NCBI GenBank assembly: GCA_012656075.1
Contig: JAAKBF010000078.1
Location: forward strand, 368,094 to 432,093
Source of the DNA: Phytophthora hibernalis
Taxonomy: Eukaryota; Oomycota; Peronosporomycetes; Peronosporales; Peronosporaceae
Reading direction: 5' to 3'
Length of the DNA stretch: 64,000 nucleotides
In this document: positions 11,963 through 21,334 of the stretch, in pieces
How the letters are laid out: the number at the start of each line of letters is the position of its first letter
Numbering within the stretch: the first letter of the stretch is position 1
Notes under the pieces: model-generated
The model's input: the letters and a program-made list of their open reading frames with translations, nothing else
Database searches by the model: none
Told to the model about the DNA's origin: nothing
Program-made: the position numbers and the translations under genes

Positions 11963-13542
11963 ATGCCGGGCCTGAGCGTGACAGAGCTGTTCCCCGCAGA
12001 CGCTGTTACCTGGCGACACAATCGAGTATTTTTTGCGTGCTTTTATTTGGGGAGATCACAGAGGCCATCGTGTAGATGTAGTGAATCGCGTTGACGGAAG
12101 TGGTGTGGAGTTCCCGATCGCTGTCGACACGCAGGAGATCATCCCGTAGGACATGATGAGGAGGAGGGTGGCGGACCGCTTTGGCGAGCCGCTGCCGCCC
12201 GACGCCACCAAGTGGCGGAAACTTCGGACGTGGTGGGTCTTTCGCGTCTCCTTCGAGGGTCAGCTCTCTCAAAAGGCCCTCGAGTGCGCAGTTGTGGATT
12301 CTATCGATGCAGTATACAAGGCCATTCGCCATGTGCCCGAGGAGATCGTTCTGGAAAGCCCGCAGTCGGACTGCTTCAGCCCTCAGTAGCCGGACTAAGA
12401 AACTGAGGAACCGCCCAGCGCACGCGTCGCCGACTTGACGTCGCCTTCAAGCCAAGAAATCAAATCTCTAGTCCTGGTACACACGAACAACACGAGGAAA
12501 CTACTGAAAATGTGTGTACTACCAAGATTATCGACCTAGTATCGTCACAGGAGAAGGCTTCCCAGGAAGTGGCGTCGAGCGGGCCGGTGGCGAGCGACGC
12601 GGGTTTCCTCAGCGACGCAATGATCAGGGCGCAGCTGCGTACCTGAAGTCAGTCCCTAATCGCCACGCCCGAGCCAAGATCCGGCACCAACCCAAGAAGC
12701 GGAACGGGTAGTGGTTGGTGCCGAGATCACGGAAGCTCAAGGATCAAGCGAAGTGTGCAATTACCAGTATCGGCAAACTGATACACCACACAATGACTGT
12801 GAAGGCCGTCTAGATCCAGAGTAGTCTCTATTCGCCCGAGGTGAAGTCGACCGACGGCCTCATTTCCTGAGACTCCTTCCCAAGAAGCTGCACTGTCTCT
12901 CCAAGGGGTGCCGTGGTCCGACGGCATCGTGTGCATCGAGACGGGCAGTACCATCGGAATAACCTTCCGTGACATAGGTGAGTTTGACCGTTGTCAATGC
13001 ATTGGAGACTGCTTCCTGGACTCGTGTAAGAATGTCGCGAGTGCGATGTACTCCACTATAAGATGCTGCAGCCTGGTGGCACGTTGCAGCAACGCACCTC
13101 GGACTCTCGAGGCACTGAGACTCTTCGACAATGGGCGAGTGGGGCTAGGAGTGTTCAAGACGACCAACCTGGACGTGGGAGGAGTATTGCGGGGAGTTTA
13201 GTGAGTTTCCGGCCATTGTAGAAGGGCAGCCAGATCAGGCGGTGAAGAAAAACAGCGGCTTCACGTTGTTATACAACGAATCAGAACTTCGTCTACGTTG
13301 ACGTGCTAAAGAGCAGCTCGATAACCCGCTTCATTTGCCACGCGTGCGACCCCAACGCGACGTTTGTGGAACAGCAGAACCGCTCGAGCATGAATGTTGT
13401 GGTTAAGATGATCAGAGATGTTAGGTCCGGCACTCAGATTACCGTTCGTTACGGAAACGAGCGGTGGTTCCGGTGTGCATGCGACGACTGCTGGAACGCA
13501 GATGACAAGCAGAGCGAGGGTGATACAGCACACAAAACCTAG
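11963..13542 (+). pseudogene. Decayed SET-domain histone-methyltransferase-like gene
   Basis: The best part is 12908-13542. First comes a Cys-rich pre-SET/AWS-like stretch (CQCIGDCF, then spaced cysteines), followed by a SET start (GRVGLGVFKTTNLDVG). After a frameshift and stop near 13198, the SET core follows with RFICHACDPNAT (compare RFINHSCDPN), the GTQITVRYGNERW strand and a post-SET CACDDC cluster. Upstream, 11963-12390 keeps a conserved-looking N-terminal frame (MPGLSVTELFPADAV, then DATKWRKLRTWWVF) with stops and frame changes, and 12500-12900 is poorly preserved. Expected function would be protein-lysine methylation. Several breaks, including non-homopolymer stops, and the lost Asn/His of the NHS motif make this a real pseudogene. 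Confidence 0.7.
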
Positions 13543-13933
13543 AAGAAGAAAGAATATCACATACTAGATTGCATATTACGTACAAAAGTCACGAGCTCAC
13601 TTGGTCTGAAACGTTGTTGAATTAGAAAACAGTGAAAACGCTCGCGTGGTAGACTTCCTGTTTGCGGATGCTTGTACATTAACCGACCTGTCCTCTGCTC
13701 ATTCACTGTTTTGCGTGTGCTGAGTTACTCGTAGCTCAACGCCGGCCCATTTGATCGAGGGCGCCTGGAATTTTCGATCACAACGACGTCCGTACGTTTG
13801 CGCTTACATCGCGAAACCAGGATTTCCCTACCGCTACTGCCCACACTTGCAGCACACCGTAGCGCGAATAGCAGGAACCGAACACGAATCACCACACCAC
13901 TGCTGTTCTAGATTGACTGACCAGCCGCCCCAT
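13543..13933. other. Intergenic, nothing recognised
   Basis: No supported gene, RNA or repeat seen between the SET relic and the MITE fragment. Confidence 0.4.
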
Positions 13934-14216
13934 GATTACGAGTCTTTTTCTACATCGTATAAACTTTGAAGTCGCCTGGAGGACGGATGTCATCTTGCTT
14001 CAAATCATGAAGCTCGGAGATGCCGACAGGAAAACTACACCCGACTTGAAAACCCTGAGAGCGGTGACACAACCCTAAGCCGATCTAGGTGCGACACCTT
14101 GCTTGGTCCTGGGTTTAAGCCCGCGTGCTGCGCACACAGATCTTTAAACCGCAGGCGTTGTTTCGGCCTGCTGAGCGAGCCCCTTTATCCCGGGGATGTG
14201 TTGTTTTGTACCACTA
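13934..14216 (+). repeat. Truncated copy of the MITE at 57393-57742 (opposite orientation)
   Basis: From TACATCGTATAAACTTTGAAG (about 13951) to TTGTTTTGTACCACTA (14215) this matches the reverse complement of 57393-57690 nearly base for base, with a few substitutions and two short deletions. The end carrying the second terminal repeat in the 57-kb copy is missing here. Confidence 0.85.
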
Positions 14217-14300
14217 CTGTAGTCAGTACTGTAGTTCATGTACGGTATTAAATATGGTACATTGTACCATATTCAATATTCCCTCCCGGAAATTTGCTAA

Positions 14301-14336
14301 GTGGTTACCGTAATTAGTGTGTGTGCGACAATAATG
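14301..14336 (+). repeat. Candidate left terminal sequence of the Helitron-like element
   Basis: GTGGTTACCGTAATTA (14301-14316) pairs with an exact inverted copy at 20156-20171. The overlapping 32 bases 14305-14336 recur in direct orientation at 16113-16144 with about four mismatches. Related fragments (TGACACTCAC, TTCAAAATTAG) continue to about 14440. Confidence 0.6.
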
Positions 14337-14440
14337 TGTGTTCAAAATTAGTGACACTCACACTATTTTGAGTGAGCAAGGAAGGGTGGCGAGACACCAT
14401 GTTCAAAATTAGCGTGTGCTCAAAATTAATCGCACTCAGC

Positions 14441-15299
14441 ATTCAGATCGGCTTTGTAAGCTGCGCACGCACGTCCCGGGGTACGTTCACGTCTGCTACA
14501 GCTAAAGGAAGGTCTCCACTGATTAATATATGCTGTGATATGTATATATAGGTAAAATCGCGCAGCTTACATCAACGATCTCGCGTCACAGCACCCTCCC
14601 TACTTCGCTGGAGCTTGGTCTCGGCTGACGTGTACGTGTTGGAGCTGTGCAGTCGCGTTGTTCTGTAATAATAAAAATATTAAGGGTGAGGTGTATTGTG
14701 TTACTAGACCAAAGTCCTAGATGTCCCGAGTGGGAACGCTGGCAACCGTCTGGGCCGCGAAGCAGTCCGTACGACTGGTGGAGCTGCCGTTGCTGATCAA
14801 TTGCTGGCCGAGCAGCTTCAAGAAGATGAGCTGGAGGCCCTGTCGCAGATGAGAGACGACGGTCACACGCGAACGCACCTTTAACTTTTGTCTCGAGTCG
14901 GTGCTGTGTGCCCATTGGCGGAATCGACACACCATATTTCGAATGGCGGCAGGCGGCGCGGAAGAGCGAGGAACGACGGCGTTGCGGCGCTGCAAGGACG
15001 GAAGGCATGGCCGTGGAGGACGGCGAGGACAAGGACAAGGACAAGGATGACGCCGGAGGGGTTTCGCGGCGGCACGGCAGGATGGCAACGGATCGGTAAG
15101 TCAGGAAGTAAGAGGGGTGGCTGCACGGCACACCCTGAGCTCGAGTAGGAGCTCAGTCGTGGAAAAGCCTTGGAACTAACAAGTCAATATCCTTTATATT
15201 TGATTTGGTTAGCGTCTGAACCTACTCTCAGCTGCGCTGCGCTACCTGCCATACGCCTCGAAGACCGTCCTATCTAAGGCGGCTCGCGACACTAGAAAG
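14441..15299. other. Non-coding or captured sequence inside the Helitron-like element
   Basis: Holds a GC-rich stretch (14720-15120) with overlapping open frames on both strands. One forward frame reads plausibly (ADQLLAEQLQEDELEAL near 14790-14850) and another is acidic and Lys-rich (EDGEDKDKDKDD near 15020) just before a possible GTAAG donor. These could be fragments of a captured host gene, but I do not recognise them. Confidence 0.3.
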
Positions 15300-15625
15300 G
15301 TCGCCTTGTTCTGCTGAGGTGTGCTATCTTCTTCTCTGCTGAGGTGGCGATCGCTTCGCTCTGGTGGAAGAGCGCGATTCTGCTGGAAGTGCCCAATTGC
15401 TTCGTTCGACTAGGAGTGCGTGTGCGTGGTTGAGTTATCCTGCTGGAGGTCGCCTCATATTGCTGGACGTACGCAAGCGCTTCGTCCTGTTTCAGGCCGC
15501 CTCTCTCTTCTAGAAGTGCGTGATCGCTTCACACTGCTGGAAGTGCGCGATCGCTTCGCTCTGCTGGAAGTGCGCGATCAGTTTGTTTTTGTTGAGGTGT
15601 CCGATTGCTTCGTGCGCTGCACATC
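15300..15625 (+). repeat. Degenerate 27-bp tandem repeat array
   Basis: About ten diverged units resembling CTGCTGGAAGTGCGCGATCG followed by CTTCGCT. The best-preserved three units, at about 15530-15590, are almost identical. In one frame the units encode a nine-residue repeat LLEVRDRF(T/A), but the left part of the array has stops in that frame. Confidence 0.7.
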
Positions 15626-15639
15626 GACCCTCCTCCCTC

Positions 15640-17835
15640 TACTCAGATAGGCTTATCGGTTACTATGTCACAGAAGAACTCCGTGGAGGTGACTGCGGGG
15701 TACATGTAGGTGGAATTCATAAATGTCCATCCTGTTACACAAATTTGCATCCTTTCTGTGGCCGCCCCATTGGAGAAGAGGGGTATGGGCAGCCCGTCGT
15801 TTGCCTCCGTGCGATACCGCTCAGCCGGTGGACAAAAATTCGGCCTCACCGATCATCGCTGCTTTTGATCGGGCTCGCGAGAAACAGAGACAAGATGACC
15901 AAAGTGATGACCACAGGGGAATTTGCAGTTCGAGTGATTCTGACACGCCGGATGCGAACGAAGTTCGCGACGAGGTGGATACCACCAACACCTTCACCTC
16001 CTCAGCCGATTCTAATTCATATCAATTCATGGTAAATTTGCGCTTTCATCGTTCAGATACTCACATTATTTCTTGTTCACCATTATATAATGTGAGTGTC
16101 ATTACTTTTTGCTTACCATAATTAGCGTGTGTGGGAAAATAATGCCACTCATGGGCGTTTGACGTCATTGCTCGCCATCGGGCGATGCAAGCAATTTACA
16201 TTCGCGGGAAATTGTCACCCAGTGTGACGGCCAGTGCTGCCGCTGTAACGCGAGATGACCTCTTGGCCTACGTTCATTATCAAGAAGCTAGGATGAGAGC
16301 CATTTCCAATAATCGGAATTTTCCGCCACGCCCCGACATCGACCGCCATGTCAACTTTGTACTCGGGAATATCAACTGGAATGAGAGTGTTTTGGGGCTC
16401 AAATGAAGAACGCGGTGAAGCTCGTGCAAACCTATTTGCTATGCAGTTGGCCTATGGACAACCATCACTGTTTTTCACGGTGTCCCCAGACAGCTCTCTA
16501 ACATTTCGGATCGCGAATCTTGCTGGTGAACTGCCGTCAGAGCTTCTTGATGCCTTTGAGAGCACGCTGAATCCATGCCCAGAGTTTTCGAAGACACGTC
16601 TCGGAATGATAGCTACCCAGAACGCGATGCAGTGCGCCAAGTAGGATACATATTAATCATAGTTGTTGACGGTAAGGTTCACTAAACAAATTTTCACGTT
16701 CACGGTGTTCTGCAGGTACTTCCATAAGATAATGGAAGTCATTATCGACGTGCTCTTTGACTGGGACCAAGCAAAGATATGTCCAAAGGGTAAAGGAGGC
16801 ATATTTGGTACGACGGAAGCTTTCTTTGCGTCCACAGAGTCACAGAACTCAACTGGATCTCTTCATGCTCATACCATGGTGTGGATACGAGGTATGCCAA
16901 CGACCCTGCAAGAGTACTACCATCTTCGCGAGACAGAAGGCTTTCGACGTAAACTGGTGAAATACGTCGACTCTGCTTTACGAGCAAGTTATCCTGTAGA
17001 CACTGACACCTGTCCTCAATGTGACGCTGCGGAGCTGAAGTCAACTGGAGTGGACAAACAGGCTTTTCGAAAGCCAAAGAAACAATCTTCCCGTCCTACG
17101 ACAACACGGTGTAATTCGTGTCACTCAACCTATGGCGCAGATGAACTCGTTCGACAATGCATGATGAAACGTTGCCGAAATGATCGAGATACAGCATTGA
17201 AACTAACTGAAATTTCTTCACTTTACCAGCTAGCGATGCCGCATCCGCTGCCGTATGTTCATGATCCAAATTCATTGGAAGCGATTATCTCAACACAGGC
17301 ACTTTTGACGTACCATTTTCCTGAAGAAGATGCTGATTCTATTCAAACCATTTCGTTCTCGAATGAATTTCCCAGCTGAAGACATCAAATCCACGATCTT
17401 TTCGAAACTTGGTGGACAAACGACTCATCTCTCAAGGCTTGACGTTTTGCCACAAACAATGCCGATTTTTATGAAGCGCGAAAGCTGCACAAAAATTCAC
17501 CAGATGTAGAAGTGATTCGGTTCGAGCAATACGAAGACAATGAATATCTCGAAGAACACCAAAGTACTGCGACACGTACAAACTCAAACGCCTCCTCTGA
17601 TGATGATGATGATGAAGATGAAGCGAATGCTTCTACTTGGTTTCCAAGGTACACGACCAATATCAGAAATATTTACCAGCTGGAACGAACCAAACAGGTA
17701 GCATCATTGATCGCCCGATCAAGTACCAATTTTGAATCGCAAGCCATCCCCGCCAGCAGTATTGATAACCTGCGTGACCAAATCAAACTCGTAGAAGAAG
17801 CCCACGGACGACATCCCCACAACAGTTTCATTTAA
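15640..17835 (+). pseudogene. Helitron Rep (HUH endonuclease) region remnant
   Basis: Broken frames encode a Cys/His zinc-binding segment (KCPSCYTNLHPFCG, about 15715-15770), an acidic Ser-rich linker, then a Helitron-helicase-like N-terminal block (about 16185-16640). The Rep domain follows, with LHAHTMVW at 16861-16884; the HUH motif is the His codons at 16864-16866 and 16870-16872. A Cys-rich finger (CPQCDAAEL, then CNSC) follows at about 17010-17120. The Rep nicks and ligates DNA in rolling-circle transposition. Frames are interrupted near 16032-16184 by a nested repeat, near 16645 and near 17380. The break at 16645-16716 could be an intron ending CAG. Confidence 0.75.
16059..16144 (+). 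repeat. Hairpin plus 32-bp copy of the element's left-end sequence, inside the Rep region
   Basis: Perfect 11-bp inverted repeat ACTCACATTAT (16059-16069) and ATAATGTGAGT (16087-16097). It is followed by TTACCATAATTAGCGTGTG (16113 onward), which repeats 14305-14336. This sits where the coding frame breaks, so it looks like the end of a nested non-autonomous relative. Confidence 0.6.
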
Positions 17836-18059
17836 ACAGTACAGCACGGAGTAAATTCCGACCTACCAGCGTCCAATTACAGGAAGCTCTCGAGATTCAG
17901 CAGAGTGGCAGGATCCTAATTCGTCTAGCTCACAGAGTCAACCGGATCTTCAACCAAACAATTCGCTTAGAGATGTATCGCGCCATTTTCGTCTCAACCG
18001 GAAACAGCATAAAGCGTTCATCATCGTTGGAGGAAAGCTGCTACGCTCATTTCTCTCAA

Positions 18060-19564
18060 ACTCAGCAAATGACAACCAGCTTTGCGCATTTCTTGGGGGC
18101 TTCCAGGGTCCGGAAAAAGCTTGGTGATAGAAGCTTTACAAACATTGGCTTTCACTTGGGGACAACCCTATGCGGTTGCAACGGTTGCATATCAAGGAGT
18201 AGCTGCCCAAGCAGCGGGTGGGCACACGATTCATAAGACATTTGGATGGGGACTGAAAGCGAAGAGAAAAAAAGCTCCAACATCGCAAGAACAAACAGAG
18301 CGTTTTGGCCAACTGCGGCTACTGATTATGGACGAGATCTCAACAACAGACGTGAAATTTCTTGGTACGATTGATGCGGGACTTAGGGAGCGAAAACAAC
18401 TTCCGAACAAACTCTTTGGCGGCGTTGATTTCTTACTAGTTGGTGACTGGCTTCAACAGCTACCAACCGCAGGATATCCAGCATACATCGCCTCCCTCCA
18501 TGCTCAAATCGAACTTCCGGAAATGAAGATGCTACGGACTACGTAGCTCGTTCACGAGGCATTGAAGTGTACAAGCACATATCAGTTGTGATTATGCTCG
18601 AGGAAAATATGCGGCACCGCTCCGATCCTAAGTGGCGAACAATTCTGGACCGGTGGTGTTACGGCAACTACCTGCAGGAAGATATTGATTATGTCAACGA
18701 CGTGTGCTACAATCAAAACTGGACAGCACCTGACAACAACTTGCACACATTTGCTCCCGTTATCGTAACCTCCAACGCAATACGTTATGAATTCAATACG
18801 GAACTGACCATCCAATTCTGTCGCTTTCACGGTCAAACACTGCACCAGTTTCCTGCGAATACATCCCGGACCAGATCTTCACTCTCAACCTCGCAGCAAC
18901 ACAGCCTACGTTCAATACGATACGATAAAACTGCAAACATGCCGCTTCTGTTAGCGATTGCAATTGGAATGCCAGTACAGTGCACAAAACACGTCTCACA
19001 AGCCATGAAGCTAGCCAACGGTTCTATCGGGCACGTGGTTGACTTCAAGTGTGCCTCTGGCGATTCATCACGAACAGAAACGGTTGACGGAATTCAATAT
19101 GAAATTCACACACAACCGCCGGACGTCGTGTATATCAAGCTGAGAGATCACAGCCATACACCATTGCTCACGTCGTTACCGACTGGAATTGCTCCGATAC
19201 TCGGACGAACCGAAAAGGAGTGAAAGTCGACATGACATCGCGCACGTTCTCCATCACTATAAACCAAGTACCCCTAATTCCTGCATTTTCAATCACCAGT
19301 GACAAATGCCAAGGTTTAACTGTGGAGAGAATGGTACTGGGGCCGCTGAGGCATTCGACACGGCGCAACCCACAACAATCATCTTTCTACGTTGCAGTCA
19401 CGCGCATCAAAATGATGAAGCAACTTTATCTAATGGAGCATCTATCGCTCGACTTTCTTCAATACTTCAAGCCGAATCAAGATGCAATCGCAGAAGCGCA
19501 AAGGCTCCAAGACATGGAAGCCGCAGCCAGCAATAATTTCGAGCAACTCTACACCAACGTTTAG
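18060..19564 (+). pseudogene. Helitron Pif1-type helicase region remnant
   Basis: Walker A GLPGSGKS is at 18097-18120, Walker B-like LLIMDEIS near 18325-18348, VGDWLQQLPT (motif III) near 18440-18470, and later helicase motifs SITSDKCQGLTV and YVAVTRI near 19290-19410. These match the superfamily 1 Pif1-like helicase of Helitrons, which unwinds the donor strand. The frame changes near 18545 and 19223; the first follows a TAG after TTRT. Separated from the Rep part by a decayed stretch (17836-18060). Confidence 0.78.
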
Positions 19565-19599
19565 GACCTGACGTATGAGCATAATGTGTGTATAAAAAA

Positions 19600-20110
19600 T
19601 TATTTCATGGACTTGCACAGATCCTCGGTGGCGGCCTTGGCATCCTTGAACGACTTCTCTTCGTCCTCTGTCTCCTCCATCTATGGGGTCCTTGGTGGCG
19701 CAGATGAGCTTCTTGCCCTTGTACTCCTGAAGCTGCTGCACACCGTACTCGTTTACGACCTCAACCAAAAGACCATCTCGTAGATCTTCTTCTTGGGCTT
19801 ATCAATGAACGGCGAGCTTTCCACAAACTTCTTGCTCGCTCTTGTCCGTCACGTAGTAGATCCCGGGCTGTCTCTCGGACTTGCGCGAGATTTAGTCGTC
19901 CAGCGACGTCATCTCCTCGTCAAACTTGGTCGCGTGGTAACTCAGGAGCTTGGCGACCTTCATGCGGTTGGTCAAATCCTCGTGGATGTTTCTTGCTGAA
20001 GGCCTCGAAGAAATTGTTGTAATTCTCATTATCCTCGGCAACGTGACCAGTTCTTCTTAATTACACGGAGAATCTTGGAAACCAAATCCAGAGCTTCTCC
20101 GTGCACAGCA
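19600..20110 (-). pseudogene. HSP90 gene fragment (middle domain) inside the Helitron-like element
   Basis: Reading the minus strand from 20110 down gives segments typical of the HSP90 middle domain: KILRVIKKN, NNFFEAFSK, HEDLTNRMKVAKLLSYHATK, EEMTSLDD, GIYYVTDKS, ESSPFIDKPKKKIYEMV, VNEYGVQQLQEYKGKKL and ICATKD, ending near CKSMKE. They are spread over all three frames with stops, so the piece is dead. Neither the ATP-binding domain nor the dimerisation domain is present. It is antisense to the Rep and helicase genes and ends before the inverted terminal repeat at 20156, which suggests gene-fragment capture. Confidence 0.85.
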
Positions 20111-20155
20111 CGGCATTAGTTTATCCTCCTTACCAGAAATTAACGAGAGTGAGGT

Positions 20156-20171
20156 TAATTACGGTAACCAC
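20156..20171 (-). repeat. Inverted copy of the candidate Helitron terminus
   Basis: TAATTACGGTAACCAC is the exact reverse complement of 14301-14316. Confidence 0.65.
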
Positions 20172-20687
20172 TGTACCGTCTGCGAGGTCTTCATTGCGAT
20201 AATTGATTCCCGGCATACAGATGATAACCTTTCAGAGGTTGGATGGTCCATCCTTCTCAGCGAAATCTGTACCGGTACGCTCTACACGTTTCCCGGACAA
20301 GCTGTATTTTTTTCCAATCAAGATGTAAAGCTACCGGTGCTGCTATCCCAGTATAAGACCTGCTACTTCTGAGTCAGGAGTAGCAGGAGGTCTGACCAAC
20401 CGAATTTGACAGGAGAACACGGGTACCGGTAAACGATAAATCAGAGCTGTACCGGTACTACCGGTACGTCCAAAATCTTCAAAGCCAAGATGAATCACGA
20501 TGATAAAATCGAACAACAAAGGTGCGCCATGGATGAGCAATTTTTGGCTTCATGTACTGTAAGAGCATTCCCACTCGCGCATGACAACAATCATTTAAAA
20601 TGATTCATTTTAGGACAAAATTCTCACCAAAGAGCATCCGCACTTTTAAGAAATGTAATGAAGAGATTTGTCCTATCTCCCAGATGT
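20172..20687. other. Spacer rich in ACCGGTA palindromes
   Basis: No gene seen. The motif (G)TACCGGTA occurs several times (near 20270, 20424, 20450 and 20460), giving local self-complementarity. The right part leads into the promoter of the RXLR gene. Confidence 0.5.
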
Positions 20688-20703
20688 ACTCACTTCACAA
20701 TTC
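20688..20703 (+). promoter_or_regulatory. Oomycete INR+FPR core promoter upstream of RXLR gene
   Basis: ACTCACTTCACAATTC closely fits the published oomycete core promoter consensus GCTCATTYYNCAWTTT (initiator plus flanking promoter region) and lies about 50 bp before the ATG at 20754. A near-identical element (56652-56667) precedes the related RXLR gene at 56715. Confidence 0.65.
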
Positions 20704-20753
20704 GCTCTCTAGCTCTCAAGACCAAAAAGTAATAAGTAGCAGAGAACCGCTTA

Positions 20754-21099
20754 TGCGTCGACACTACGCTTTCATGTTGGCTGTAGCTGCCCTTCTCTCG
20801 TTTGCCGGTGCTCTACCGACGACAAAACTTCCAAGGCCGAAACGACACCTGACACCCCGCGTTTGAACCAAGCTCTCGCCGTTGAAGAAAATGGTGTCAT
20901 TACTCAGCGCTTCCTTCGAAAGAGGCATACCACCGAGGAAGAGAGAAATATCATCACAAAAATTGGCGGCAAGCTGAAAAGGCTGGCGAAATACAACTGG
21001 TGGATTTTGAGAAATAAACACCCCTCCGAGATCAAGAACCCTGAGGGCTACTGGAACTTCTGGTACAACAGAATGATGCGAGAAGGAAAGTATGGGTAG
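20754..21099 (+). pseudogene. RXLR-dEER effector gene with one frameshift
   Basis: Starts MRRHYAFMLAVAALL, a clear N-terminal secretion signal of about 20 residues. The frame breaks at an A-run (20824-20827). In the next frame an RFLR motif is followed within a few residues by EER, the signature of oomycete effectors delivered into plant cells. The remaining C-terminus is short (about 60 residues, Trp/Tyr/Lys-rich, ending at 21099), shorter than many WY-domain effectors. The single break in a homopolymer could be a consensus error, as elsewhere in this window, so the locus may be intact in the organism. Related to the locus at 56715. Confidence 0.75.
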
Positions 21100-21168
21100 C
21101 TGAGTGCAATGCAAAAAGAAGTGCGGTTGAGTTCTTTGTCGTTTATTGTTTAACTAACTGTAGTTTTA

Positions 21169-21224
21169 TACTTCGAAGTAAGCGTCATTACCTCTTTGTC
21201 ATGAAAAACGAACATGTACATGTA
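21169..21224. repeat. Paired palindromic motifs TACTTCGAAGTA and ACATGTACATGTA
   Basis: TACTTCGAAGTA at 21169-21180 and ACATGTACATGTA at 21212-21224. The same pair recurs in the AT-rich region at 53965-56042. Confidence 0.6.
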
Positions 21225-21334
21225 TGTGTAAAGGTAACACACTTACACTAGCTCACAAGCTGATCTATATTGGAGGGTTCAACTTCACGAGCATAGTACA
21301 ACTAAAAGTCCTAAAGCTCAGCTTCAAAATCTGC

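Larger units (their letters stand above)
14301..20171 (+). mobile_element. Degraded Helitron-like element, boundaries inferred
   Basis: Contains Helitron-type Rep and Pif1-family helicase segments in the expected order. The 16-bp sequence GTGGTTACCGTAATTA at 14301-14316 recurs as an exact inverted copy at 20156-20171, outside all coding remnants. Such asymmetric terminal inverted repeats are known for Helitron2/Helentron elements, so I take them as candidate ends. Inside are a decayed tandem repeat array, a nested repeat at 16059-16144 and a reversed HSP90 fragment. The element class is clear. The exact ends are an inference. Confidence 0.7.

Noticed and set aside
14586..15131. 181-codon minus-strand frame starting MPCSHPSYFLTY
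   Set aside because: Ser/Arg/Pro-rich low-complexity composition, overlapping frames on both strands and no motif; inside mobile-element DNA.
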